From Mucidula mucida (Eukaryota; Basidiomycota; Agaricomycetes; Agaricales; Physalacriaceae), in NCBI GenBank assembly GCA_015501055.1, contig JADNYV010000084.1:83363-147362 (forward strand): a stretch of 64,000 nucleotides of DNA, written 5' to 3'. Shown here piece after piece: positions 1 to 11,361 of this stretch; position 1 is the stretch's first letter, and each line of letters starts with the position of its first letter. The notes beneath the pieces are model-generated. The model saw nothing but the letters and a program-made list of their open reading frames with translations. It was not told the origin of the DNA and made no database searches. The position numbers were made by a program, and so were the translations under genes.

Positions 1-238
1 TTTCAAGACGATTAGTGATATGCGCCACACACGCAGCCTGACAGTAAGTAAGTATTACACCCCTTCAAAGCCAATCGTCCCTGGTCACACCGTGTTTGGA
101 CGATTAATTGGGGTGTGGTGACGCTGATCTTCTCTTGTTTTGCCTGATGGGTCCAACTATGTTGTTCTCCAACAACAAGAACACGGTTCAAACTATTGTC
201 CCTCACCAACAATTACCGTGCAAGTAGTGATATAAAAT

Positions 239-1456
239 ATGAAGAATCCTACAGATCTCAGTGCTCAAACATGCCGAGCTCTCAACCGTTTCCGCTTGCT
301 AGTACTACAACACAGTATCGCGAGGCTCCTGGGCGCGATCCATATGCAGAATGCTGTGCTTACTTTCTTGAGCGTGTCACGACTCGCGTCCCGTCTACAA
401 AATGCGCCGATATACAGTCCTGGCGATTGTACATCAACGAAAAGATTCAGCTGCTCAGAGTTATGTATGGTACAACACTTGATAGTAGAATCTTTGCTCA
501 ATATTGTCTTCAGGAATAACAACAATAGTCGCTTTCAAAGCTATCTCAAGAGTCTAGTACACGCTAATAACCCAAGAAGTATGAGCAGAAATTGGTCATT
601 CTACGACCCTGCCGTTGTTGAGCTTCTGCCTACCTGGGCACTCTACTTCTCCAGACGACTCAGTGCGCCCTGCGTGTGGCGCTGGTTCAGTGCAGAGGTC
701 CTGACAGATACAGAATTCAGAACAATCGTTGATGAAAGTTACAAAGGTGCTCTCGAGGCGTACACAGAGATCCAGAGGGAAATATGTTGTCGCCATTTTG
801 TGTACCAGATTGCCGCTAGTATTACACCTTATATCCTTATGCGGACCTGGAGAAACAACATTTTACGAAAGGGTTCGCTCATTCTCGGTAGCCCACTGTG
901 AGTACTCTTCCCTCTGTCTTGCAGGCTTCTCTGCTAACAAAAAGCTGTTCTTAGCTCTGAAGCGAAGATGGAAGAATGCTTTACATTATACAAGGCTCGT
1001 CTTCCACAAGTGCAGCATAGCCATACCATGCCGACGCTCTATCACGACTACGATGGATTTGGTCGGGACATCCCGCTGCAGCAACAATTTCTCAACGAGC
1101 TTCAACTTGAACACCATGATTCATTGCCACCAAATGCCGTTGTACTTCGGGTGCAGCGATGTTACAGAGAGGTTCTTCGCATCTATCCGAGGATAGAGGC
1201 GGAGATTGACAGAGCGGAGCGGGCAGGGAAAGAGGAAGCTGAGCGAAGGAGACGGGTGGCGAGAGAAGCGGAGCGCGATGCAAGGATTAAGAGGGACTCA
1301 GCTAGCAGGTATACCAGAACCCACGGACAAGGAAATAACGAGACGCACGATACAAACCATTTCGCCCACAAGAAGAAGGCATCGACGATGACAAGAGAGG
1401 ACGATAAATATCATGAACTACTGTATATCTATAGCGACGCTCAGCAGGCCCTATAG
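239..1456 (+). CDS. Unidentified 386-aa protein, two exons
   Basis: I do not recognise this protein. Two open frames (239-897 and 955-1456) join in frame across a 57-nt intron with a GTGAGT donor and a TTCTTAG acceptor, giving 386 codons. The first two thirds are rich in aromatic and hydrophobic residues. The C-terminal third is highly charged, with a run of Arg/Glu/Ala (about residues 300-345) that looks like a single helix or coiled coil. There is no clear signal peptide. The C-terminal part of the DNA (about 1180-1500) recurs in decayed form near 40.43-40.80 kb, also just left of a small-family pair, so it belongs to a duplicated block. An overlapping frame starting at 196 is also open for 107 codons and could be the real 5' exon. 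Seen: frames, splice sites, duplication. Inferred: that it is expressed. Confidence 0.5.
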
Positions 1457-1583
1457 TGGTCACGACCTCGTACAATATGATAGAGTGTTTCTTCAAAGAA
1501 AACAATCTTGGGCATTAGGAGGTAACAAGGTGGCTTAGGAGGTATAAAACATGACACATGAATACTCGACTCTTCATGAAAGA

Positions 1584-2140
1584 TCAGAAACTGCGCGACG
1601 GCACAATGCGCTTAACCTTCTCCTTCTTCTCAACAAAGAAACCCTTCCTCGTCTCCTTTAGGTGTAACACCCCTCTGCGACGACTGACGTTGGATTCCGT
1701 ATCAACGGCGACGGCGGGTACGTGTCCAGACATCCTTGATTTTTCAACAACTTGAGCTTCTTAGCCGCCCTAGTCTGGCAACACACTTGGCCTCTCGCAC
1801 CACTGGCACGTCTGTGTCCGGTGGATAGGGATTGGACGTCGACAAGACGAAGGGGGATAATAACGGCCGTGTGATGGGTTGAAGCTTCTTCACTACTGGA
1901 CGTGTGATGGGCTCAAGCTGCTTCTTTAGCGACTGCTTGAATGACACTTTAATCCATGATCAGGATGTGGCAAATGAAATCGAGGAAAGAAGACATACAC
2001 TTTGGTTTGCCATATATGTCTTCCATGACGGCCGGGGAGTCCCAATCGACATAGGCTGCACGAATTTCGGGAGCTTCCATGAATACCGTAGGTGACATGC
2101 GAGTGCCAGGGATCATAGGTTTGAATCCGGTCAATTTCAT
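1584..2140 (-). pseudogene. Small divergent-pair family, copy 1 (frameshifted)
   Basis: First of six copies of an unrecognised basic protein family. Intact members have a 47-codon or shorter first exon starting MKLTGFKP, a phase-1 intron of about 52 nt, and a second exon of about 118 codons with the repeated motif PITRPL and a GRPKK element. Here exon 2 loses its frame near 1760, where one G is missing in the codons for GRPKK compared with the copies at 40.8 and 44.2 kb. The copy is a mosaic: exon 1 and the 3' end resemble the minus-strand copies at 41 and 44 kb, while the middle of exon 2 resembles the plus-strand copies at 42.7 and 46 kb. It is transcribed away from copy 2. Confidence 0.75.
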
Positions 2141-3140
2141 GGTTGGATAAAGTGCGAGTGATGTGATAGTGATGTGAATTGCATATTATCAAAATTTGGA
2201 AGGGTTTTTATAGTCGGTAGAGCACTGAGACTGTCGGAGGACACGTCTCGAGAAGAGAGGAGCCATTCCTGTGCCGACTCAGATAGTCGTGAAGAGGGGC
2301 CATGTCTGGAATACGCATAACCCTCTGCCCAGGCGAGTCGGCGAGATCCATAGTAGCCTCGCTTGGGAGTGTAGCGGTCCAAGCCGCGTCATGTAGTACT
2401 GAGTTACTACGAAAACTAAAGGTTCAAGTTGTCTGCATATCGCAAAGTACAAGAGCAGTAGAATTTCGATGCCGGAGATGAGATGACGGGAGACAGAGGA
2501 GCGTGAGAATTCAACGATCGAGCGGTCAATATGGACCAGCAAACATACAGGCTTTGTTTTCTCGCTCTGCTTTTGATCATGATTTTCTGGAGGGTCGCTT
2601 AACCTGGCCTCACTCTCCATATACCTACACGTAAGAGGGCGTCCGATGCCAAACCTGCACTGCTCTCGGACGCAGACTGCTGAGTCGCTCACTGCGATCG
2701 TTGACGTTCTCACATTCGCACTGTCTCAGCACGTCATGTCTTCATTCGGAGAGACTACTCATTCCGGCGTTTATGAACACTGCACTGCACTCGGACTTTG
2801 GAACGCCTTCAAAGCTGGCCTTTGGCATCTCTAGATATCATTGTTTCGACCTCTACATACTGAATGAATGACATGGCTGGGTACGTTGCCGATTTGTATG
2901 AGCAGTCATTTGGGCGCAGAAGGCGTCGCTGGATCTCACCGACTCGCCTGGGCAAAGGGTTATGCGTATTCCAGACATGGCCCCTCTTCACGACCATCTG
3001 AGTCGGCACAGGAATGGCTCCTCTCTTCTCGAGACGTGTCCTCCGACAGTCTCAGTGCTCTACCGACTATAAAAACCCTTCCCAAATTTTGATAATATGC
3101 AATTCACATCACTATCACATCACTCGCACTTTATCCAACC
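2141..3140. promoter_or_regulatory. Shared bidirectional spacer of family pair 1
   Basis: One kilobase between two divergent family copies. Each end carries the same promoter arm as an inverted repeat: a TATA box (TATAAAAA, 3068-3075 for copy 2; its reverse complement at 2205-2212 for copy 1) about 70 nt before the start codon, preceded by about 140 bp of near-identical sequence including CAGACATGGCCCC. The unique centre (about 2400-2880) is the reverse complement of the centre of the spacers at 41.7-42.2 and 45.1-45.5 kb. No independent gene is visible in it. Confidence 0.65.
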
Positions 3141-3687
3141 ATGAAATTGACCGGATTCAAACCTATGATCCCTGGCACTCGCATGTCACCTACGGTATTC
3201 ATGGAAGCTCCCGAAATCGTGCAGCCTATGTCGATTGGGACTCTCCGGCCGTCATGGAAGACATATATGGCAAACCAAAGTGTATGTCTTCTTTCCTCGA
3301 TTTCATTTGCCACATCCTGATCATGGATTAAAGTGTCATTCAAGCAGTCGCTAAAGAAGCAGCTTGAGCCCATCACACGTCCAGTAGTGAAAAGCTTCAA
3401 CCCATCACACGCCCATTTACATCCCCCTTCGCGTCCACTGCCTATCCACCTGACACGGACGTGCCCGTGGTGCGAGCGGCCAAGTGTGTAGCGAGACTAG
3501 GGCGGCCCAAGAAGCTCAAGTTGATGAAGAAGCAAGGATGTCTTGACGAATACCCACCGTCACCTTTGTACGCAATCCAACGTCAGTCGTCGCAGAGGGG
3601 TGTTACACATTAAAGGAGACGAGGAAGGGTTTCTTTGTTGAGAAGAAGGAGAAGGTTAAGCGCATTGTGCCGTCTCGCAGCTTCTGA
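3141..3687 (+). pseudogene. Small divergent-pair family, copy 2 (frameshifted)
   Basis: Head-to-head partner of copy 1. It starts with the family's MKLTGFKP and retains the intron near 3282-3332, but shows at least three single-base losses against the intact copies: in exon 1 near 3218 (one T of GAAATTCG), in exon 2 near 3394 (one A of an A run before AGCTTC), and near 3568 (one G of TTTGGTACG). The end, KRIVPSRSF then stop, is preserved at 3685-3687. Its promoter and TATA box are intact. Alternative: these are homopolymer errors in the assembly and the gene is functional. Confidence 0.75.
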
Positions 3688-4195
3688 CTGTTCATAATGC
3701 GCTATACCACTTGTTATGGTCTTGATTTATGAATTTTTCTTCAAACATCCCATCGACATCTGAATAGTCCGTGCAGTGATTGGAAGAATGAAACACAGTC
3801 TCACTTCAGCCTCTTGATATGTAGGCATTACGACTTCAAAGTATAATTCTCTGACAGTTGTAATCCGTCTCGCGAAGTCATGGGTAGTATACATGTACTC
3901 CGGCGCTCCCGATCTTCCACAAGTTATGACGCACGATGTCGCCCGTAGGTGAATGTACTCCACGACGAACGTTGGCAATGTCAGTTCCAAGTTCGCCGAG
4001 TTTTGCCTGGTCAGACAGGACAAAAGAAATCATTGCCAATGCTCTATACACATTCGGATAGGTTGGTCCACGAAAAACAGCTAAAATAAACAACAGACAA
4101 AGAGGAAACTATATTCTAACCTAATCAAAAACGAGCGTCAAAAGTTGGGTATCGAAAAAAGAGCAAGTAAAATCCATTGTAAGAAACCACCCCTA
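3688..4195. other. No gene recognised
   Basis: About 500 bp between the tail of family copy 2 and the stop codon of the protein kinase. Open frames here (for example on the minus strand, 3727-4023) have no recognisable product and no supporting splice pattern. It probably holds the two convergent 3' ends. Confidence 0.4.
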
Positions 4196-7100
4196 CTACT
4201 CTTCATCCTCTTCCTCATCCTCCTCCTCAATCGGCTGGCGAAACGCCGACCCAGACCGCCCAGTGGGCAACTGCCGCCGCCCACCCCGACTCTCCGGCCC
4301 AGGCGCCTCCACCGCCACCGGCGACGCCCGCCCAGAAGTCGGATGCCCTTTCCCCCTCGCTTTGCTGGCCCCCGTCGTCCGCTTATTCGGACGATGACCC
4401 CGTGGCGCCGGCGACAGCGTCACTGTCGACTCGAGCGTCGCAGAGGACGACGCCACAGCATGCGACAGCGCCACCTGCCCCAGACCGCCCGCGTACGGCA
4501 CATCGTCGTCATCTTCATCCACCCAGTCGCTTTCGTCCCCAAGACTCAGCGACTGTCGGCCGGAGAACACGTCCCGGATAGAACTACCCTCGACGGGGGG
4601 TGATATTGAGAGTACCTCGACGGGTGTCTTTGCTGTACGCGTTTGCCACCCAGGCGGCTCTAATCCCCACGACTTCTTCCAGCTCGACCGCCCAATGCTA
4701 CTACTGCCCGAGTATGTCGTGGTGAACAAGCCCTGCCTCTTCGACGCCAAGAAGGTCGAGTTTCCGGACCCCATGCGCCTGGGCGTCTCGTCCATCGAGC
4801 GCCGCGAGTGTGGCCGGAACGGCGAGCCTGTCCTATAGCCCTCCGTATCCGAATACTCGTGAAACGACGTAGGCCTTGACGATGGCGGACTCTGCAGCGA
4901 CGACGTAGTCGAATTCGAACGCCCATGCATCTGTCGCGGTTGCATTTGCTTGACCACCCGCGTCGAGGATCCAGACCCACCCCGTCGATGATATTTGCTC
5001 ATGGAAGGGGACGCAGTCCTGAAATGCGCTGAACCTGCCGAGCTCGCAGATGGACTCTTTCGGTGCCTCTGCATCGAGAAACTCCGTATCGAGGAGGGTC
5101 TGGACGAATAATCACCTCTTTCTGAATTCGGAGTGTGCGCACCAAACGACCTGCGTCCCGGGACCATCGGAGGGGAATCCAAAACGACCATTTGCGAGAC
5201 GGAATTCAACGATGACCGCCGCGAGTTGACGCTACTCGACCTCCGCGAGGACACAGAGCCTCGATGTCGTCTCCGCCCTCCTCGGATCGTAAACTTGCTT
5301 CCTCGAGCCTCGCTGGTCCGTCTCTTCACCGAAGTACTCGAATACGGCTGTGCCTGCATCACAGGCCGTCCTCTACCCACCCCAGGCGCGACCCCCGGTC
5401 CGTTATTGGCCTCCTTTCTCTTCCCTTTCCTGTCGTCATTGAACCATAATCGGAATGCAGTTAGAATGTTGGCCCGATTCCTGTGCGGTCCGTGCGCCTT
5501 CCCTGGAGTCAAATCTGGTGCAGACACAGTAGCGAGCACATCATCGCCAGGAGTGTTCACTGGCGTCGCACCAGGCGCTGATGAACCGGCATCTCTAGTT
5601 GGTGAAGAATCCCTCGAGCCAGCAAACACCCACGGCGAACCAATGTGATGATTCAACTCTGTCGCTGGCGGTGTAGACGGACCCTTGGAGGGTTTCAACG
5701 GAGGCGATCTGGTCAATTTGCCAACGCCAACAGCCGATGACACACTTCCATGAGATGATCGTGGCTCGTCGGTGCTGCTAAACTGGCTCTTCCGGTCTCG
5801 TTCCACCTCCTTTGACTTGTCCCTCTCTTTATCTCGTTCTTTGTCCTCCCTGACAGCCTCTGAAGATTTCTTGCGTACCAAGCCGGCAGCCTCTAGCGCG
5901 GTGGTCGCACGCTGCATGATGCTAACGCTTCCTGAGCGGTTCTTTCGGCCCTTGGTGCTGCCGCTGAGACTACCCGAAGGTGTGTTGGGATGTGATCGGG
6001 AGGATTCGACAATGACAGACGATGACGGTGTAAGTGTACGCGTTGTCGGTGAAACGGGCGCTTGCAAAGGAGGAGTCGTTGGACGGCCAGCTACAATTGG
6101 CGTCGGGGGCACGATCGCAAAATGTGGCTGAAGTGCACTCCGAATGAGGCTCAGCGGCGCGGGTGTAGAAGCCTCGGTCTGGGTGCTAGTGCTGACAAGG
6201 ACTGCTCCTCGCGTCCTCGTCCGTGCATGCTTGTCAAGCTCTTTGTCGACAGCAGCAGCCGACGACGGGGATGTAACTGTATCGACGTCCTCAATCAGCC
6301 TCTTCTCAGCTTTCCTTTTGAGCATCCACCATAACGCCCCGGATGCATCGCACGCGTCATTTAGAACAGAGTAAACAATCTGGCCAAGATCGAATCCGAG
6401 AGAGCTGAGGTTATTGAGAATCTCTCTTTCTAGCGGGGTGGAGAATATAATGGGAGCTGGAGTAGTGAGCAACGACGGGAAATCTAATTGCTGGCTGTGT
6501 GGGCCTGGTATGACGGGCGTCTTCTCCGTATCGGTCACGTCTGGATCCGACAACGTGGACGACATGGAACGTCGTTTAGTTCTGGCAGGCGTACGCGTAG
6601 GAAAGGCAGGGGGTGCCTTTGACGAGGAGCTGGAGTTGACGCGTATTGGCGATGCCGGCGCGTCAAGAAACTCTTCTACATCTTCTTCTACGACCGTCTC
6701 CGGGTGTTGCGCCAGTTTAGGCTCTATATCGGCGGGCTTCCGAATGGTGGTCTCACTGAGATTGGGATGCAAGGCGGGTTCGATTGCGGAACTCTCAAAA
6801 GGATCACTGAGAGAAATATCTGGGGTGGTTGGAGGCGACGACTCGTACGTCGAGTTGAATGTGGAGTCCGTGTGAGAAGATGCTTCCGATGAGCGATTAG
6901 ACTCTGGTAAGAGTCGTGGAGGAGGAGAAGGGGTTCGAGGTGGAGGAATATCGTTGGGAGATAGGTGTATCGCAGACTCTTCCTGAAAGGTAGCGGGTGA
7001 AGTGAACCACGAGTGGCCGAGTATTTGCGGAATTGTTAAGCGCCGAGTCGTATCCATGACCAAGATGCTCTTGATAAGATCCCGGGCCTCTGAAGAGACG

Positions 7101-8006
7101 TTAGGATGTGTTAGAAGGAAAGACACGCGAACATACCGAGGGAGAGCCACTCTGGGTCTTCAAAATCGCCTTTGATTATTTTGTCCTTCATCACACTTTC
7201 GTCATCATCATCAAAAGGGAGCGTCCCGGTAAGCAGGCAGTAGAGTATAATGCCAAGTGACCACACATCCACCTCTGCAAAGTGTGAGCCAGAGCTTTCC
7301 GGATAGAGCGTACATACCCGGTCCTTGATACTTTTTGCCCTGCAGCATTTCCGGGGACGCATAGCCCGTCGTCCCGCAGAACGTCTCCATAAGCGTGCCC
7401 CGTTCAAACTCCCGCGTAAAGCCAAAGTCGCCGAGCTTGACCCGACACCGTTCATCAAGGAGCACGTTTTCGAGCTTGAGATCGCGGTGCACGATACCCT
7501 TGCCGTGGAGATATGCGACTGCGAGACAGAGCTGGCCAAACATGATTGTGGTCTCCTCCTCTGAGAGACGGCCCTTTTCGACCAGATAGTCAAAGAGCTC
7601 GCCGCCGGAACAGAGCTCTGTGACGATCCAGACGGAGGACTCTGTGGCGATGACTTCATACATCTGTGTGATGTTGGGGTGGTGCAGCTGGCGGTGGTGG
7701 TGTATTTCGCGGGTGAGCGCGGCGGACATGGCCTTTGGGATCTGCTTGAGAGCAACGCGCGTCGATGTCAGCCGGTGCGTGCCCATCCGCACTTTTCCGT
7801 AGGCGCCTGTATAACTATGAGACACGGGGCCTGCATATTGATAACTGCTCACCCTCGCCAATGACCTTGCCCAGCGTATAGTTTCCGACAACCCTCACTT
7901 TGTGGGACGAAAGCTCTTTGCCGAGTTCATTGTAGGCCGTTGCAAGCTGCGCCTTTTGGTTCTGCGAGACTGAGCCCGTGTGTTTGTGCGCGTTACTGGT
8001 GGACAT
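4196..8006 (-). CDS. Kin4-like Ser/Thr protein kinase (CAMKL group)
   Basis: Four exons (8006-7853, 7806-7318, 7274-7137, 7089-4196) with 43-47 nt introns give 1224 aa. The kinase domain fills about residues 40-320: a glycine loop interrupted by intron 1 (IGEGAYGKV), catalytic lysine in VALKQIPK, HRDLKLEN catalytic loop, DFG in LGDFGF, a T-loop with ETFCGTTGYASPE, and the VDVWSLGIILY helix. The closely spaced, fully conserved core places it in the CAMKL group. The LSSHKVRVVGNYTLGKVIGEG entry resembles Kin4/Ppk kinases, which act in the spindle-position checkpoint in yeast. The remaining 900 residues are disordered, rich in Ser, Pro and Arg, and end in an acidic Glu/Asp tail. The start at 8006 was chosen over an in-frame ATG at 8021 because either is plausible. 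The kinase assignment is firm; the Kin4 subfamily is inference. Confidence 0.85.
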
Positions 8007-9365
8007 GACGGCATTAAGCAAAATGGTAGAAACAGTGAAATGAGGGGCGATGGCGTAAAAGCCTTGAACGGGGGAGATGTACAGTTAAAGTCACTTGTGG
8101 TCGAGATGGAGGTGCGTCAAACATTGCTCATGAGCTTCACCTAATCTGGAAACGGAGTGGCGTGGGAATCACACGGCTGCCGTCCTCGCAATCTACAGTT
8201 GAAACACTCGGTGTGCAACGCCACAGAGCGCATATCTACGCGTCATCTCGTAGCGGATATACAACGGGGACCATCCGTCACAGGATCTTACACGCTTCTC
8301 ATGTCAGCTTCCGAATCTACTGTATACCCGAGATGCACTCGTCTCAGCTAGGGCTACACTACAGTTTGATCGATAGAGCCTAGTTCGTTGTCCATGGCTA
8401 CGTACTTGTCGGCATACGAGGTGAACGCAGTGTCGGTGGCGCCATTGATAGTACATCACACAGATGGATCGAACACATATTCGCAGTATGTACACTAGAA
8501 TAGGGCGCTGTCTGTTAACCTGTATACATAAATATCAACGCTTACGGCTGGCGCACTGAATAATTACGTTCCCCGACCTTCATCAATCAAACCCACTCGT
8601 CGGGGAATTAAAACCCCGCCCATCACCCATTACCTCTTCCAGCCATGGTCCGTGCGCACCTTCCCTTTCCCATATAAACCATTCCCACCCGTGCCCTTCT
8701 TTTTCCTTATCTCTTGTGCACGGGTTGAACTATCGCCAGTGAGGTCCTTACCGAGGCATAGTCTTTTGCTGATTGCAAATTATACATCCGAACACGTCTA
8801 TTAGCTTCGGCTTCTAGCAATTTTTTGAAATCTTCTTCCTTGTTTTTCTTGGATTGATCCGAGCTGATGATGGTGCGAATGTGGCGCACTGGAGGTTCAG
8901 TAGTACTTGTGTAGTCTAGCCTTTGAATCAAAAGCATTGTTTATCTTTCTTTCACAGTCAAGTTCTTCAATTGTTAGTAGTTGTAAGCAATGTCAGAAGT
9001 TCATGCTGCAGGCATTCTTGTGTGGCGCTAGTTGTTAAAACTACAGACTTGCAGGGCTCATCGATCTCTTTAATATTATAGCGGTGAAATGTGAATATAT
9101 ATTCTCAATACGAGGTCTAACAAAACGAGACAAGGCAGCCAATACGTCACACAAAAAATTACGATAGGTAGAAACTTAACCGACCGCCAAAATGTGCAGC
9201 ATCTCGACGAATAGTACTACTAGGAAAGGCCTGTTCAGCATGCAAAGAGACGTCTGCACTACCTCTGCATTCGACGAGCTACGCGTATACATTCTGCAAC
9301 CCTTTGGTTTCGAACTCTACAATCATCAACCGGACCACGACACTTACATTTTACTACACCGAGAG
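8007..9365. other. No gene recognised (1.36 kb)
   Basis: Sequence between the 5' end of the kinase and the 3' end of the first decarboxylase-hydrolase gene. The only notable frame is a 76-codon one on the minus strand (8937-8707) with a Lys/Glu-rich middle. It has no recognisable family and may be chance. A pyrimidine-rich stretch (8630-8715) with a CATATAAACC element may be a promoter. Confidence 0.4.
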
Positions 9366-10786
9366 CTATTCCAGAAACCCCTTCAGCACCGTCCAGAACG
9401 CCTCTGTCGCATCTACCATCGGTAATCGTCCAGCATCCGGTATTGTCTCAAAAGAAACACGGTCTCCATGCTGCTGCTTCAGGCCTTCTATGCCATCATC
9501 CAACCCTCCAGCAACAAGCATCAGACGCGTCTTACACGCCGCCACGCCGTCAGACAGAGAGTCATAGTACCCCGTCAGGCCAACCATAGGCTCTTCGGTC
9601 TTCACGCCCTCCACCATCGCTTGCATAATCTCCTTCCGTGGCTCAGACAGCGAACTTCCAGAGGGAAACCATCGCGGTACGACGTTGTTCTTCAAGTTCA
9701 AGTCAAGACTCAGCGGCGTCCCACATACAACGACATTCTTCGCAATATCGGGAAACTGCGTTGCGAAGCTCAGCGCGACGATGCCACCGTCCGCGGCACC
9801 GATGACGGCGTGAACATTAGAGATGGAGAGGAATTCGAGGATGCGCGCAATGTCCTGTGCAGCGGTGTCTGTGGAGGTAGTAGAGGGTGCGCTCGACTTT
9901 CCATGCCCGCGCTGGTCGTATAGAAGAACGTTGTAAGATCGGGGAGGCGCGAGGATGTGGGGGAGGAGAAATGACCACAAGGTCGTGGCGGTCAGAAACG
10001 CGTTGCAGAACACGAGCCAGGGGGCGTTGGGAGATACCGTGTGGGTTTGTACGTAGAGATATGCGTCGGGTAATGGTAATGGTACTTTGTACTATAATAT
10101 AACGCAAAGTTAGGCTCCGGAATGTTGGAACATCCATCATACCTCTTGGATATCGGCAGGCCATGGAACGATTTCGTCGCTCATACCATCAACGTCCATC
10201 GAAACCAAAAAGCGCGAAACCATGTTGTAAATAGCGACAACAGCCGCAGCCTCGACGAGCAGATCCTCGTCATCGTTGAGGTTGGCTTTCAAGGCCGCCA
10301 TGGTATCCTCAGATACCTTTATAGAGATCGTGCTCTCCTGCGCAAACACCAGAGCGCTCAGCTGCAGCGCGTCAAACACGCCTGTATTCGGAGATACTTG
10401 ATGAGACGCATCTCGAACAACAAGTAACTGCGCCGTCGTCAGCCCAGCCTGGCGCCCTAGATGCTCATGTTGTATCCATTCAAACGCAGCATCGGTCAGT
10501 GCCGCGACACGGAGAATCTGCATCAAAAAAACATTCATCAATAGGCTTATTATACAACAAGTGGAATAATAAGAGTACTTACCATGAGCTCCCGAACATC
10601 ATCTCTCAGCCGTCCTTTATTTCGAATCCCAGCGCCAATCAAGTTCCACCCATATGCGACGTGCGGGATATGGAGAAGCGCTGCGTCCAAGCCCAATAGT
10701 TCGCCCCGACGCGCTCGGATGGCGTCAGCGATCTCTGAAGTACCCGGAGGGGGATAGCAGCCTGCGATGACTCTTGATGATGGCAT
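9366..10786 (-). CDS. Carboxymuconolactone decarboxylase-like / alpha/beta hydrolase fusion, paralog 1 (hydrolase catalytic residues lost)
   Basis: Three exons (10786-10583, 10517-10143, 10091-9366) encode 434 aa. Residues 1-190 form a carboxymuconolactone decarboxylase (CMD/AhpD-like) domain with the family helix AAFEWIQHEHLGRQAGLT. Residues about 200-434 form an alpha/beta hydrolase of the 3-oxoadipate enol-lactonase type (LLYDQRGHGKS). In bacteria these two steps follow each other in the beta-ketoadipate pathway. The nucleophile elbow reads GAADGG where the paralog at 59.6 kb has GVSQGG, so Ser is replaced by Ala (GCG codon). The C-terminal catalytic His of GHLPM is Arg (GRLPM). The hydrolase half is therefore probably inactive as an esterase, while the CMD half looks complete. 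The start at 10786 follows the paralog's N-terminus (MP-SRV); an in-frame upstream ATG exists at 10861. Confidence 0.88.
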
Positions 10787-10939
10787 TATGGTTGTGGTCG
10801 TGGTCGTAAGCAGGAGTCCGCTGCGTGAGAGTGAGAAAGCAGGACCTCTTTCGGAGTGCACATGGTCTATAGATTGGTAAGTATAGGACGGGAGAAAGTA
10901 CAGGCAGCGTAAAGAAAGCGTACAAGGTGATCGATGATC

Positions 10940-11125
10940 GGAAGTACCTTCGGACCTCGGACCGCAGACCGGCGAGGATCGCGCGTCTGATCATTTCCAG
11001 GCTCTTTGGCTTGCCCATCCTTGCTCTCTCAATTGAACAATCACCTAAACATCTCGTCATATTCAACATATCCCAGGAGTTTCACTGCTTTTGGCACTGT
11101 ACCTTTGCTCGTCCCATCATTGATT
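10940..11125 (+). pseudogene. Relic of a GT61 gene 5' end and promoter
   Basis: This stretch aligns with the upstream region and first codons of the intact GT61 gene at 14.68 kb. The shared block CTTCGGA-CTCGGACCGCA then GGCGAGGAT (10950-10981 versus 14567-14597) is followed by a match to the start region: CACCTAAACATCTCGTC here against CACCCAAATGCCTCGTC there. The ATG has been lost (AACATC). Resemblance fades after the predicted membrane-anchor codons. It lies between two minus-strand genes and encodes nothing on its own. Confidence 0.55.
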
Positions 11126-11361
11126 TGTTCAACGACAGAGGTTGGCTCGCCGAGGGTGCAGAATGTCCCGAATGCGCGGTACTAAACAGAGCAAGCGTCG
11201 GAGAATAATATAATCCACCCATTTTTGCATAAATAAATATGAAACAACCTGGGACCCAATGAAATATGCACACCGACACCCTCAGGCGTAACTTTTGTCT
11301 CCCTAGCCCACCTAATCAGCGAGTAAGCGCCGCAAACATGTTCGGGATGAGAACCCTTCGC

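Noticed and set aside
2141..3140. Pair 1 as the inverted terminal repeats of a transposon
   Set aside because: The arms are the genes and promoters themselves, no transposase or target duplication is visible, and the other pairs show less similar arms. It was kept as a divergent gene pair.
4145..6892. Several long plus-strand frames opposite the kinase tail (4145-4603, 5133-5648, 6414-6875)
   Set aside because: They mirror the low-complexity Ser/Pro/Arg coding sequence of the kinase on the other strand and have no recognisable product or splice logic.
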